Made by a program: the position numbers and the translations under genes. A stretch of 64,000 bases of DNA, taken from assembly GCA_016710785.1 (NCBI GenBank), contig JADJUE010000008.1, positions 1 through 64,000 on the forward strand, in the 5' to 3' direction. Numbering within the stretch: position 1 is the stretch's first letter; the number at the start of each line of letters is the position of its first letter. The DNA is from Candidatus Epilinea brevis (GTDB lineage Bacteria > Chloroflexota > Anaerolineae > Epilineales > Epilineaceae). The notes below the pieces were generated by a model, which searched no databases, was not told the DNA's origin, and saw nothing but the letters and a program-made list of their open reading frames with translations. Of this stretch, positions 26,838-36,536 are shown piece by piece.

Positions 26838-27768
26838 TCAATCGTTCGGGAGCAGATAACTCCCAATAGGCCATGGCGGCTCAGTGATTTCACGATGTGT
26901 TGAAATCTCCTCCCCAATGACGATCTTTTCCCCATCTTCATTGGAAAGCGCGATCTCGATATGACCCTCATCATTCATCCTCTTCGAAAACCAGAGATGA
27001 TCGACCGTTTGGCAATACTCATCACGAAGAAGAGAATGCCCCTGAAGCGAGATGTAGAAATGCCGCCTCAAGGACTGGAAGTCCGTCCTCGGGTCAGGAT
27101 TTGCATGCATGACTTGAACGATGTCGAACTTCGCCGATGGGCCCGAAAGATCGATCGGCTCCGACCAGTCCTCCTCCAACACCAGTCTCTCGTTGCGATC
27201 CAACAGCACTCCCAGTTTGGGCTTGGCTCTATCACGTTCAGTCGCATTGACACGCCAGTCCTGCCAACCAATCGCGCCGCTGACGACAGCCTCCTTCATT
27301 TGCCTCGTATCGAAGTCTGGCTTGTCAGCTTGTGGAAATGAGGCCCAAACACGATCGCGAATGCCTGGGAACTGGGCCCCCCGACCCGAGACGATTACCG
27401 TGTCGACTTGAGCCCCATCGATTCCGGCCAAGGCAAGCACCTCGCTAACCATGGTATCTGTCACGAAGTCCATATAGTCGATCATCCGTCGATGACCGAT
27501 GAAGCGGTGAAGCGGGATAACCAGTAGGATGTCATTCCCATCCACCACCAAACCACTGCCGGCAGGGATAGCCGGACGATTCACATCCTCGTCGACCAGG
27601 AAGACCGGCCAATCACCGGTTCTGCGCTCGTCACCGCCGCCCCCAGCCCCTCGCCCCACCCGATCTCCAACCTTGAGAACGAAGTCCGAAATGCCGTCCC
27701 ATAGGTGTTTTGCATTCCTGATAACGCCCCAAAAGGTCGACAGATCGCACTCCCGGAATCGGAGACGC
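26838..27768 (-). CDS. vWA-membrane-Hsp70 fusion, C-terminal part (after frameshift)
   Basis: This completes the actin/Hsp70-fold ATPase domain of the protein encoded upstream. The adenosine-motif region reads VIVSGRGAQFPGIRDRV, the counterpart of the VLVGGSSRIP motif of Hsp70. The in-frame residues before the nominal start (FRECDLSTFWGVI, LWDGISDFVLKVGDRV) are protein-like back to about 27768, so the GTG/ATG starts near 27659 are not real. The C-terminal ~110 residues (LSGPSAKFDIVQV, HFYISLQGHSLL) are a beta-rich tail in place of a standard substrate-binding domain. The stop at 26838 is 66 bases before the next gene's start. Confidence 0.75.
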
Positions 27769-30700
27769 CGATGTCAACGGACAACCATACGCATAACCAC
27801 ATTCCTCGAGTACGGGGACCAGTTCCTCCAACATGTCATGAGAGATACGCGCGATAATTGAGTCCAAGTGATTGCCCGCGACAGGAACACCTGTGCGCGC
27901 TTCAACAATCCATGACTCGGGATGGTAGGTCTTGACGGCCCAATCTACAGTGATCAGGGAGCAATCCAATGTACCTGCGCCGAAATCATAAACCAGGATG
28001 CGTTCGATCCCGACAGGTCGGGCGGAACGTTCCAAACAGTAATACACAGCGACGGCATCGGACTCGCTCATCAACTGGATTCGATCGCGCAGTGGTAGGA
28101 CATCGGACTTGAATGCTTGAAAGACAATTTCCCGAAGCCTGTCGCGTTGGTTTGGCGTAAACGTATTGGGACAGGTCATGACGATTCGATGCGCGCCGGT
28201 CACTTGCTGCACTGAGGATGAACCCGTCACCATTCTCTGATTGAGATAAGCGTCATTCAGCGCACGCAAGCCAGACTCCACAGTCTCGTCGAGCGGCACC
28301 AGATGCGATGACTCCCGCTCTCCGTGCTTGTTCTCGAACTCGATCCTGCCCTCCAACTTAATCCAATCCGACGACATTCCGATCCAACTCTTGAGCGAGT
28401 AGATTATGCGGCCTGGAGCCTCCTCGGGATCAACACCAAACAACTGCTTCGACGTGGCCGGAAGACTTACAAACCCAGCTTCACCAGGCTTCAAGCTATA
28501 TCTGCCTGAACCAGGATACCCAGCCGGCCGATCAGGTACACCCCCACTCATCCGCCAATCCGCATCACAGATGAGCCAACTGGGGAGCAGACGGGCAAAT
28601 TCTCGTCGACCGCCTGTCAGCCTCAGGGCCTCTTGGTTCTCAGGATCGAGCGATCCATAGTTGAAGTTGATTCCGCGTTCTGGCGCCATGCCCTGTAGCG
28701 GGAGTACGGCGAAATCCACTCGGTCCTGACCACTTGCCACTGCGATGGCGGAGGTTCCGAAGTCGATACACAGCCAATTCGGGCCGGGAAGCTCCTCGAG
28801 CGTCAGCGGCAGGCGGCATATCAGGTGTCTGCGGGTTTCGGTCCCGTGATCGTCCCGCACCAGGATCTTCATGTCGACATCAACATGACAAACGTCCTCG
28901 GGAATTCGGCCGGTCGTGATCCGCTCGATGTTCTGCGTGTCGATCCGGACCGTCCGCTCCTCAGGCGACTCGCCTTCATGGACTGTCACCTCCGGCTCTT
29001 TGTTCTCGCCCACGTATATCCCAACCGCGTCCAACAGGCGACCCTTCGCACCAGTTCTCATCTCCAAGCTGTCTGGAGTCGGCATGGTCGAGTCTGCCGA
29101 CGCTTCGATTCGCAAGTTCGCCTTAGACTCCACCGTCACTACACCGCGACCTGAGCGCGCGCTGTTACCCACTCGCAGGGTAAACAAGGTTGTCGGTGGC
29201 GTGTCCCTGCGGAATCCTATCCTTCGGGCCGGCAACAAGAGTTCGTAACTGTCCGAAGTTGAACCGGCGAGCTTGTTCAACACGTACTCGCCCACGACCC
29301 GGTCGCCTTCGCCGATCTCGCGATAGACCGGCCGCTCATCCTGCCAGAAGATCTCCCATCGCCTGCGCTGGAATTCGAGGAACAGCTGAATTTCAGACCT
29401 CGACGGATCGCGATAGACATCAACGCTTTTTGGCCCCATCTCAGAACCGAACTCCGACGGACCGATGAGCTGAAACGTGTATGCCTCGCTCGCCGGCCAC
29501 GGGTTCTTGACGTTCTCGCCGTCGCAGACGAGGACGACCTCTAAGTCGATGATGTCGCGAGGTGGAATCGTCGCCGATATGACGCTGGCAAGTGACTCAG
29601 GACTGCCCGCCAGTTGTAGTTGGATAGCAGCCTGGTTCGCAGGACGGCCGTCGCAATTCGCCTGGATGGAATACTCGCCGACAAAAGCGTGTGCATACCC
29701 ATGATTCGCGCTGCTGCAGAGGGAGAACCGGCCGATTACCTGCCGACTGTCCTGCGCAAAGTAGTGACGCCCATCTGCCCCATCTGCCGACGCTTGCCGA
29801 AACTCGATCCGTGGAGCTCGAGGATCTTCCGGCCTAACATCTATCTTGAACTCGTAGGACTCAACCAGATCACGATGCGCGCCACTGATCTGGTCACTCC
29901 AGCACATCTTTGCCGTCACGGGTACGATCAAGTGCCCACTGCGGTCCAATAGACCGGCGCTCACGTCGCCCGAGCCCTCCCTATCGCCACCCTTCCACTC
30001 AGATCGTGAATCGTTGCCCCCGATTGCTCCAGATGGTGGCGTCTGGTAATCTGCAATCGTGTCCGAAGCCAACAAGACAAAGAACTGCTTGCCGTGAAAG
30101 ACACTATCGCGCAAGGACAGCGTCAACGCCTCCTCATGTCGAGACGAGTCGTCGGCCGTCACATCAGACTCGCCAGCCGACGAGATCTCTTCGCTCAAGA
30201 TGCCGATTCGCGGATCGAAAAGCGAAGGCATGAAACCGACTGGCACTATTCCATTTGCGGTTGATGCCGTCCCTATTCGGCATAGTGCCAGTCCGTGTGA
30301 CTCCATCGCATCTATGGTCAATGCCATGTCAGCGGTAACCTCCGGCTGGCTTTTGTGCCCGAACAGTTGTCCAAACCAGGGGACCGTGCCTGAGTTCTCT
30401 ATCCCCACTGTTGCTACGAGCATTCGGCTCGCACCGGGTCGGTTGAAGTCAATCACAACATCGCGGGCTGGCAGCCACACAAGATGAGGATGGAACGGTC
30501 GTCGAAAACTCGTTCGGTAGAAGTAGATGAACATTGCTGCTACCACCAACATGACGAGCACGAGTAGTGCGATGCCGATTCGCTTGACCGTTACCTCGCG
30601 CTGCGCCGTGAGGCGTGCCCGAGCCTCAGTCTGTCGAAGGCCTGTGTCGTTCGGCCGCCAGGCCCCGAGAAGCGTCGCATTGTCAATCTTGAGTGCTGGG

Positions 30701-32172
30701 AAGAGTGACGGTAAGGTCTGGTTTGCTTCCACTTTATCGGGTGAAGTTGTACGGACCGAGATCGAATAGGTTGTTCCGGAGACGGTACCCCCAACCAAAA
30801 GGTGATCGTAGACGTCAGAGGAGCCGTAACGATAGATCGGCGACATGTCGACGGTTCCTGCAATCGTGTCGACATCTTTCGCGGTCAGAGTTAGGCGGGT
30901 CGTATCCAGCAGTGGTACGTATACCGCATCATCCTCCCGACGGCAAAGGCCCTCCTGGCACTTGCGCAGATCAATTTCAGCTGGCAATCCAATAACCTGA
31001 TCACCGATCCTTGCTGGTGTACCTTCGTCTGCAGTGAATTTTCGATGGAGTTGAACGGGATTCAAGATGCTAGAGACGGGGATACGAAGCTCAGCGGGTA
31101 TTCCGCTCGCTGGCACCAACCGAATGGCCTCCTGGGAGATTGCCTCACGATCGTACTCGACAACCTTCGGGTACCAGAAGCCCTGATTGGAGGCGGGCTT
31201 GATCTCGATGGGATGTAACCACACGCTAGCCGATTCAGCAGTTGGGACAAGGTCTCCGTTTCTGTCAACCGGTATGTAGGCCAGCGATGGTACCTCCATA
31301 TTGAATTCCTGCGATACCCGTCTCGCCAGAGCCATTGCGTCCGCTGTCTCCTTGGCGTCAAACGCTTGGTTTTCTTGACGTGCGACTTGGGTCAGGGCAG
31401 ACAGTTCGCCGGCAGGCGATGCGGTCAGGTTGTAGCGCAAGTTTGAGGCCAGAAGCAGCAGAGTTCGTCTGAACAAACGATCGGGGTCTAATTTGCCCTG
31501 AACGTATGGAAGCGCCAACAACTCAGCCACGACGATCGGCGACAGATAGCCCTTGAATCGGCATTTGTCTGCAAGTTGGGCGGCTAGAAAATCTTGAAGA
31601 TCCTGTGCGCCGGAGAATTGACGATCTGCCGTCACCATATCGAACAAGTTGTTTGGGGCGATTGAGGATCGTTTGTCTGGAAAGCACCCGCCGCGATCTC
31701 CGGGATTCGAGCCGTATCCGGCGAAGAAAAGGACAGTCAATTCGTCGCTGACAGGATTGAAGGCCGGATAGTCTTCTCGTTGATCTCCCAGCTCTCCGAA
31801 CAAGTACTTGGGAATCGCAGCTGCAAGCTGCTGACGGCGTGTAGCATCGCCCATGTCGCTCGAATCATCGATCAGGACTATGAAGTGGTTCCCGTCGCCG
31901 TTTTGCGATTCCGAGGCCAGCTGCGTCACGGAATCCTGTGCCCACGCGTCCATCGGTGCTAGGCACGTCAGCCACAATATCATGACAACAATCGAGGCTC
32001 GTCTAAGTCGCCGCCTAACAGAGAACTTGCGAACTGTACTCCTTCTTGTCAAGCGCGATCTGCGAAAACCTAACGCAGCGCTCCTGTCCTTCAGAGCGAC
32101 CGACACGCGCATAGCGTACGTCTCTGAAGTCCGTTGAGTACCAACATGTGTCAACGTACGCAGTGTGTCCAT
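27766..32172 (-). CDS. vWA-membrane-Hsp70 fusion, N-terminal part (frameshifted)
   Basis: Start ATG 32172 (MDTLRTL) or ATG 32112 (MRVSVAL); a long basic n-region then leads to a signal sequence (ASIVVMILWLTCLAPMDAWA). A vWA-like domain follows, with MIDAS altered to DDSSD (HFIVLIDDSSDMG), then other beta-rich outer domains, a membrane helix (IALLVLVMLVVAAMFIYFY), ~700 residues of cytoplasmic beta-sandwich-like domains, and an Hsp70-type ATPase with phosphate-1 loop WLCIDFGTSAIAVASG and phosphate-2 loop ILVYDFGAGTLDCSLI. The frame fails near 27765, where one extra base separates GCPLTSASP from FRECDLSTF. The whole protein is ~1,780 residues. An outward metal-dependent binding domain joined to an inner Hsp70-like engine suggests signal-coupled or ATP-driven remodelling. 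I know no described family with this order. Confidence 0.78.
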
Positions 32173-32319
32173 TTGGTGATCACCAGTCGTAGAGTACGGT
32201 TGAGACGAACGTTCGTCGGCAACAGCGCGTATCGGGAAGCGTTGGCGCGCTGCTTGATAACATCGAAAGAATGCCCATTCTGATACCGCTCTGGCAATAC
32301 GCTCGGGCGACCATGGTCT

Positions 32320-32359
32320 CTGCGACCCGCCCACCCCAGCCGGCGTGGGCGGGTCGCAG
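32320..32359 (-). terminator. Perfect 15-bp hairpin between the first two operon genes
   Basis: Arms 32320-32334 and 32345-32359 are perfect inverse complements (CTGCGACCCGCCCAC) around a 10-base loop. It lies ~115 bases past the stop of the 127-aa gene and ~150 bases before the likely start of the vWA-Hsp70 gene. No T-run follows on either strand, so it may attenuate or stabilise the message rather than terminate it. Confidence 0.5.
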
Positions 32360-32475
32360 AACTAACCGTCGTCCGGCCGACGCAACCGCCAGGCTATAGC
32401 CACTCAGCATTACGGTGGTCCCGTCCAATGTCTGGACAGCGAATTGAGGAGGGGGGGGCCATTGTTATTGCCATG

Positions 32476-32859
32476 TCACCATCTGTCACCCGTGAACAAC
32501 TCTTGCTCAAGCTCATCGGCGAGAGTGCAGACCGCGACCACGTGTGCCATCAAGGAGTCGTCACTAATCTCTGTGGGCACTTCCATTTTGACCATGATCT
32601 GGCCTTGCCGAACAACGATCCCGCCTCGCTTCATTCCTCCGACGCGCTCGCATGCCTGCCGCACCTTCACCGCGTCGGTCGCAGAACCCACCACGCTCAT
32701 GAAATCGTAGTCACCCATACCCATGAAGTGATCTGCATCCGGATCGAGGAAGAACAGCTGCGACCTTCCTCCTGATAGTTGGTAGATTCCTTTGAGGAGC
32801 CCCCCCTCTTCCTTGAAGTTCAGACCCTTCGATTGAAGCTTGCTTGCCAACAGTGACAT
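32476..32859 (-). CDS. 127-aa alpha/beta protein, first gene of the operon
   Basis: A small soluble protein, MSLLASKLQSKGLNFKEEGG at the start, with alternating strands (GIYQLSGGRSQLFFLD, IMVKMEVPTEI) and two helices, the last ending LADELEQELFTGDRW. The pattern of one N-terminal helix, a sheet, and a C-terminal acidic helix resembles the type III-chaperone/YbjN-like fold, in which dimers bind and pilot partner proteins. This resemblance is weak and from pattern only. It has no signal peptide. GATAGGAG lies ~8 bases before the ATG, a fair ribosome binding site. Being the first gene of the - strand cluster, it may be a chaperone for one of the large products. Confidence 0.65.
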   Translation of the reverse strand: MSLLASKLQSKGLNFKEEGGLLKGIYQLSGGRSQLFFLDPDADHFMGMGDYDFMSVVGSATDAVKVRQACERVGGMKRGGIVVRQGQIMVKMEVPTEISDDSLMAHVVAVCTLADELEQELFTGDRW

Positions 32860-33872
32860 CTTACACTCTCCTATCGGTTTGCGAATATCTCTCAGTTCGG
32901 GGAGGCTGTTAGCCTCCGGCTACGGAGCGCGAACCCCGTCGGACTGCAATTCGGGCCTACGCCCTATCGCCAGGGGCAACTTCATCCCAAGTCAGACTCT
33001 CACCCACAGTGTGATCCCCGACAGTCTACCGACCCAGCCAAAGCCAGACACCAACCTCCAGGCTTCTACAGGCAGCACGCCCCTAGCTGTGTCTCCCTGG
33101 CGCCTCGTGACATCCGTTGGCCACTCTTACCGTGAGCACTGAACCCAGTGAATGTCACGCCCGACAAGATGGTGACCAACAGCGTCATGCGACGAAGCCC
33201 GTGAAGTGTAGAACCCATTTGAACGGCTGGGAGAGGCACGACATGAGTCCATCGAGCAATGTAAGATGAGTGTCAGCCTTAGCGCGACTCGTCGGAGTTC
33301 AAGTGCACTGTTCAACAGGTCTACTGGATCATCTCATCGATTGCTCACATAGTCAACTCACAATACACATAGATGGCCACGGTCAAAGCCTCGGGAACGG
33401 GGTCCAATTGCCGGGCCACACAAGGCCGTGCGGACGGGACAGAAGCTCGGCGGCAGCCGTCCTGGATTCCAAAGTTATGACTGAGGCCCATCAACCAGTA
33501 GCTCCACGGCGACGCGGCCGGTTCCCTGGAGCCGTATCGCCGGCGCACCTGCCTGGCGCGGGCCGTGGCAGGCCAGCAGTGGACGACAGCGCACGCCTTT
33601 GCACCCTCGGCACCTGAAATGACAATCCGCACGGGAGGCTGTCTCCCCACTCACGACCCGGTCTCCTTTCCGGCCGCGTACATGAGTCGCTTCGCGCCCA
33701 CCGCGCCTCGCGCTCATGCTGCATCGCCACTGCGTGACCCTTGCACCGATCCATCACGCACCGTGGTTCCATCGCCCGACTCAGCACACTGCCCAGGGCG
33801 GCAATCGCCGCCCCGAGCAGATATCACTAATAGTACACTAATACCGTTTCTCCATCAAACCTCCCGCGACCT
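32860..33872. other. Gene-poor 1-kb divergent spacer
   Basis: Nothing here reads as a convincing gene on either strand: the open frames are short, of odd composition and lack ribosome binding sites. It separates the - strand operon from the + strand SARP gene and must carry the operon promoter. The leader of the 127-aa gene has a small hairpin (GGAGGC 32901-32906 with GCCTCC 32912-32917), but I cannot match it to a known riboswitch. The change from moderate to high GC also falls at its right end. Confidence 0.5.
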
Positions 33873-33881
33873 TGCTATAAT
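33873..33881 (+). promoter_or_regulatory. Extended -10 promoter of the SARP regulator
   Basis: TGCTATAAT is a perfect extended -10 element. No good -35 is seen at 17 bases, which the extended element can tolerate. A start ~7 bases on would place the 5' end at about 33888, only a few bases before ATG 33892, so the message would be nearly leaderless; no Shine-Dalgarno is present. Confidence 0.55.
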
Positions 33882-33891
33882 CACCCCCGAC

Positions 33892-34572
33892 ATGCCGTTT
33901 CCCCCCGTTTCCGACCCCCTCGCATCTACTGGCTACAGTCCCCCCGCCTCCGCAAGCCCGACCCATGGCGCGCCACCTTCGCCGCTCGGTTCGCCCTGGC
34001 GTCTGCGGCTCCTCGGCTCCTTCTCCTTGGAGCAGGACGGCGAGCGCGTCTGTGGCTTCGGCGCGCGTTTGGACGAGCAGCTGCTGGCCTACCTTGCCCT
34101 GCAGGCGCCCACCGCCGTCGCCCGGCGAGACCTCGTGGCCCTGTTCTGGCCGCGGATCGCCACCGCCACCGCGCTCAAGAACCTGTCCGTCACACTCTTC
34201 GCCATCCGCAAGCGGCTGCAGGAGGAGGGCTTGCCCGCCACCGCCATCGACGGCGTCCGCCAGAGTCTGCGCTTGGATCCCCTCTTGGCCGTCGACACGC
34301 AGGACTACCTGCGCGCCCTGGCCCGGGCCGCGCGGGCCGCGCACAAGCCCGACCGCAACCGCGCGATCGAGGAGTCCATCGCCCTCTTCGGCGCCGGCCT
34401 CCTGCCCGGCGTCCGGGCCGATTGGCTGACTGCGCACCAGGAGACCTTCCAGCAGCTCTACCGCGTCGCCGTTGACCTCCTCTCCTCCCCCAACCGCCGC
34501 CCCCAACTGCTGGCCGAGCTGCGCGACGCCCTGCCGCCCGTCGCCTGGCAGTTGGCCGGCGGCGAGCCCTGA
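33892..34572 (+). CDS. SARP/BTAD-type transcription regulator, N-terminal part
   Basis: After a Pro/Ser-rich start, residues ~35-115 form an OmpR-type winged helix as in SARP regulators (RLRLLGSFSLEQDGERV, LVALFWPRIATATALKNLSV, TLFAIRKRL). Residues ~130-200 are a bacterial transcriptional activation domain (DYLRALARAARAAHK, LLPGVRADWLTAHQETFQQ). The frame reaches TGA at 34570-34572, but the same frame stays open and protein-like for another 890 bases, so the gene is interrupted by one nonsense codon. SARP proteins bind tandem direct repeats, and six 22-bp repeats lie just past this gene. The encoded activator could still be functional as a short SARP if translation ends at the TGA, since many short SARPs consist of only these two domains. 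Confidence 0.75.
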   Translation: MPFPPVSDPLASTGYSPPASASPTHGAPPSPLGSPWRLRLLGSFSLEQDGERVCGFGARLDEQLLAYLALQAPTAVARRDLVALFWPRIATATALKNLSVTLFAIRKRLQEEGLPATAIDGVRQSLRLDPLLAVDTQDYLRALARAARAAHKPDRNRAIEESIALFGAGLLPGVRADWLTAHQETFQQLYRVAVDLLSSPNRRPQLLAELRDALPPVAWQLAGGEP

Positions 34573-35463
34573 GCCGCCGCGCCCGAGCCGCCGGACGACC
34601 AGGCGGCGCTCGATCCCCAGCTGCTGGCCTTCTGCCTGGAAGCCGGCGCGGGGCTGACCAGCCCCCAAGCGCAGGACTGGCTCCAGCGCCTCGATTCGCG
34701 CCTGCCGGAGATCCTTGCCGGCAGCGAGCAGGCCCTGGCGCTGGGTCGCTCCGACCTGGCCGCGCAGCTCATTGTCCCCCTCTGGCGCTACTGGCGCCTC
34801 CGCGGCGCCTCCGCGGCCGGCTTCGCGATCCTCGACGCCATCCTGCTGGCCGCGCCCCGTACTGTTGGCAAGGCTGGCGCAGAGCTGCTCCATGCCACCG
34901 GCACCCTGGCCGCTTACGCCGGGCGCTTCGAACGAGCCGACGCCCTGCTCGAGACCGCCGTCAGCGAATGGCGCGAACTCCGGGACCTCGACGGTCTCTT
35001 CAAGAGCCTCGCCAACCAGGCCATCAACCACTATCTCCACGGCGACGCCGCCAGAGCGCTCGAGCTGTTCCGTCAGAGCATCCGCCTGGCGCGGGCCATG
35101 GCCGGCGACCAGTTCATGGTGTCGCTGTATTACGACGCCGCCCTGGCAGCCCTGCGCGCGCACGAGGGCGAAGCCGCACGGGACTACCTCCCGCGCCGGC
35201 TCCAACTGCTCCAAGATCGGCCTCAGTCTGAACGACTCCTCGGCGACACCTATGCCCACCTGGCCGCCGTCGACCTGCTGGAGGATGACCTGGCCGCCGC
35301 GCTGGCCCACGTCGCAGAGGCCCAGGCCACCATCGACAGCCACGGCCTGCCGGCCGACAAGGTGCTCCTGCACCAACTTCGCGGGCGCATCGCCTACCTC
35401 GCCGGCGAGCTGCCCGAAGCCCGGCAGCACCTGGAGGCCGCGCTGGCCTCTACACGACTTTAA
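34573..35463 (+). pseudogene. SARP regulator C-terminal TPR part, cut off by in-frame TGA
   Basis: This segment is in the same frame as the SARP gene directly after its TGA, with no ATG near its start. It begins with LDPQLLAFCLEAG and LVPLWRYWRLRG, the usual region between the ATPase or BTAD part and the repeats in AfsR/LuxR-like regulators. Helical TPR-like repeats follow (AYAGRFERADALLETAV, HYLHGDAARALELFRQSI, LAALRAHEGEAARDYL, IAYLAGELPEARQHLEAAL). The end at 35463 cuts a TPR repeat short, and another frame continues as TRALFARAKVTV for ~30 residues, so a second lesion is possible. Both together point to decay or to sequencing errors. If the TGA is an error the whole would be a ~520-residue regulator. 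Confidence 0.6.
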
Positions 35464-35556
35464 CCAGGGCCCTCTTCGCCCGCGCCAAGGTGACCGTCCG
35501 CCACCCCCGAAGCACCCGTCTCCAGCCGGCCGCGGCCACAACGCCGGTACCCGCGA

Positions 35557-35688
35557 GTAACAGCTAGCTTCTGCAAACGTAACAGCTAGCTGTTATGTTT
35601 GCAATAGCTAGCTCTTGTGATCGCAATAGCTAGCAGTTACTGGCGCGGAAGCATGCTGTTGCGAAGGCAGAAGCTAGCTGTTACTGCG
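35557..35688. repeat. Six 22-bp tandem repeats with palindromic GCTAGC core
   Basis: Six units of exactly 22 bases start at 35557, 35579, 35601, 35623, 35645 and 35667. The core GCTAGC sits at 35563, 35585, 35607, 35629 and 35673, and is GCATGC at 35651. Each unit follows roughly GNAANAGCTAGCTSTT plus a variable tail. The second contains a perfect 16-bp palindrome TAACAGCTAGCTGTTA (35580-35595). A 22-bp period is two helical turns, so all cores lie on one face of DNA, as for iterons or operator arrays. The array lies in non-coding sequence past the SARP gene. SARP regulators are known to use direct repeats spaced by 11 or 22 bp, so an operator array is the leading guess. Confidence 0.85.
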
Positions 35689-35826
35689 CCCATGGCTGAC
35701 GCCAGGCCAATCAAGCGTCCCAACCCACGCGAGACCCCTCGCGTCCAGTCCTCCCGCGGGTCCAGCGCCCGGGCTCGGGGAGCCGCGCCTGCGCCCCCCG
35801 AGCCCGTTGAAGCCCACCTGTCGCCC

Positions 35827-36261
35827 TTACTGGAAGGCCAGCACCAGCCCCGCCTGCCCGTCACCCACCGCGATCGGCGCCGTCGGGTTCAGCGTCGGCG
35901 ACGCCGGCAGGTCCGCCGTGTCCACCAGCACGTAGTACCAGTACGGGTAGCTGAGCCCCGTGAAGGCGAAGGCGCCGCTGGAACTCGTCGTCTGGCTGGC
36001 CACCTGCGTGCCGCTGCCGCTCACGCAGCGGTACAGCTTCACCGTCAGCCCCGCCAGGCCCGCGCTGCTGCCGGCATCGATCACCGTGCCGCTGATGAAC
36101 GGCTCCGGCTCGCCGCCCGGCGGGCCCGGATCGCCCGAGGCCGAGGCGCAAGGATCACCGCTGGCCAAGGCCTGACCGACGCCGGAATCAGGCCGGGCCA
36201 AATGGGCGAGCCCGCCGAGCAGGCTCAACGCAAGCAGAGTCATACCGATCGTCGTGCGCAT
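35827..36261 (-). CDS. Secreted protein with one SdrD_B/Cna_B-like domain
   Basis: A 144-residue protein with a signal peptide (MRTTIGMTLLALSLLGGLAHLA), a short Pro/Gly linker and a single beta-sandwich domain starting FISGTVIDAGSSAGLAGLTV and going on with KLYRC and GAFAFTGLSYPYWYYVLVDT, the pattern of SdrD_B/Cna_B or carboxypeptidase-regulatory-like domains. Such domains serve as stalks or spacers of surface proteins; alone, this may be a small surface or matrix protein. No anchor or sorting motif is visible at the end (AGLVLAFQ). It is transcribed alone. The 275 bases upstream hold an imperfect GC-rich hairpin (near 36358-36385) but no gene. Confidence 0.75.
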   Translation of the reverse strand: MRTTIGMTLLALSLLGGLAHLARPDSGVGQALASGDPCASASGDPGPPGGEPEPFISGTVIDAGSSAGLAGLTVKLYRCVSGSGTQVASQTTSSSGAFAFTGLSYPYWYYVLVDTADLPASPTLNPTAPIAVGDGQAGLVLAFQ

Positions 36262-36536
36262 GTTGACGCTCCTGTAGCGTTCATGTGGCCGCGCGACCCT
36301 GCAGGCCGTCGCGGCCGGGCAATCGCACCATCAGCTAGGAGAGCGCTCTCAGGTCGGCGCCACCCGGTGATCAGCCCGGTGGCGGGCAGGCGGTCAACAG
36401 CCGCTGCGCTTAGGACGACAGTGTCCCCGATCGCCGCCAGCGGCGGAATAGGGATCTCTACACGCTTGTTGCATCATTCAAACACATCTCCGACAGCCCG
36501 CCTGTTCAGACCCTCCCACGACAAGCCCGCCACACC

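Noticed and set aside
32876..33000. Riboswitch in the leader of the 127-aa gene
   Set aside because: A small hairpin and GC-rich pairing are present, but I could not match a conserved core of any known class.
34570..34572. In-frame TGA as a selenocysteine codon, given the selC gene
   Set aside because: A SARP regulator is not a redox enzyme, no Cys homologue position is expected there and no convincing SECIS hairpin follows.
33838..35541. Long open frame on the - strand opposite the SARP gene
   Set aside because: It is a GC-rich antisense shadow: Gly/Gln/Glu-rich with no domain logic, while the + strand has clear SARP and TPR motifs.
35557..35688. CRISPR array
   Set aside because: The units are contiguous 22-mers with a palindromic core and no spacers, and no cas genes are near.
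36262..36536. Regulatory hairpin or small gene in the 275-base spacer
   Set aside because: Imperfect GC-rich hairpins only, with no open frame of gene-like composition.
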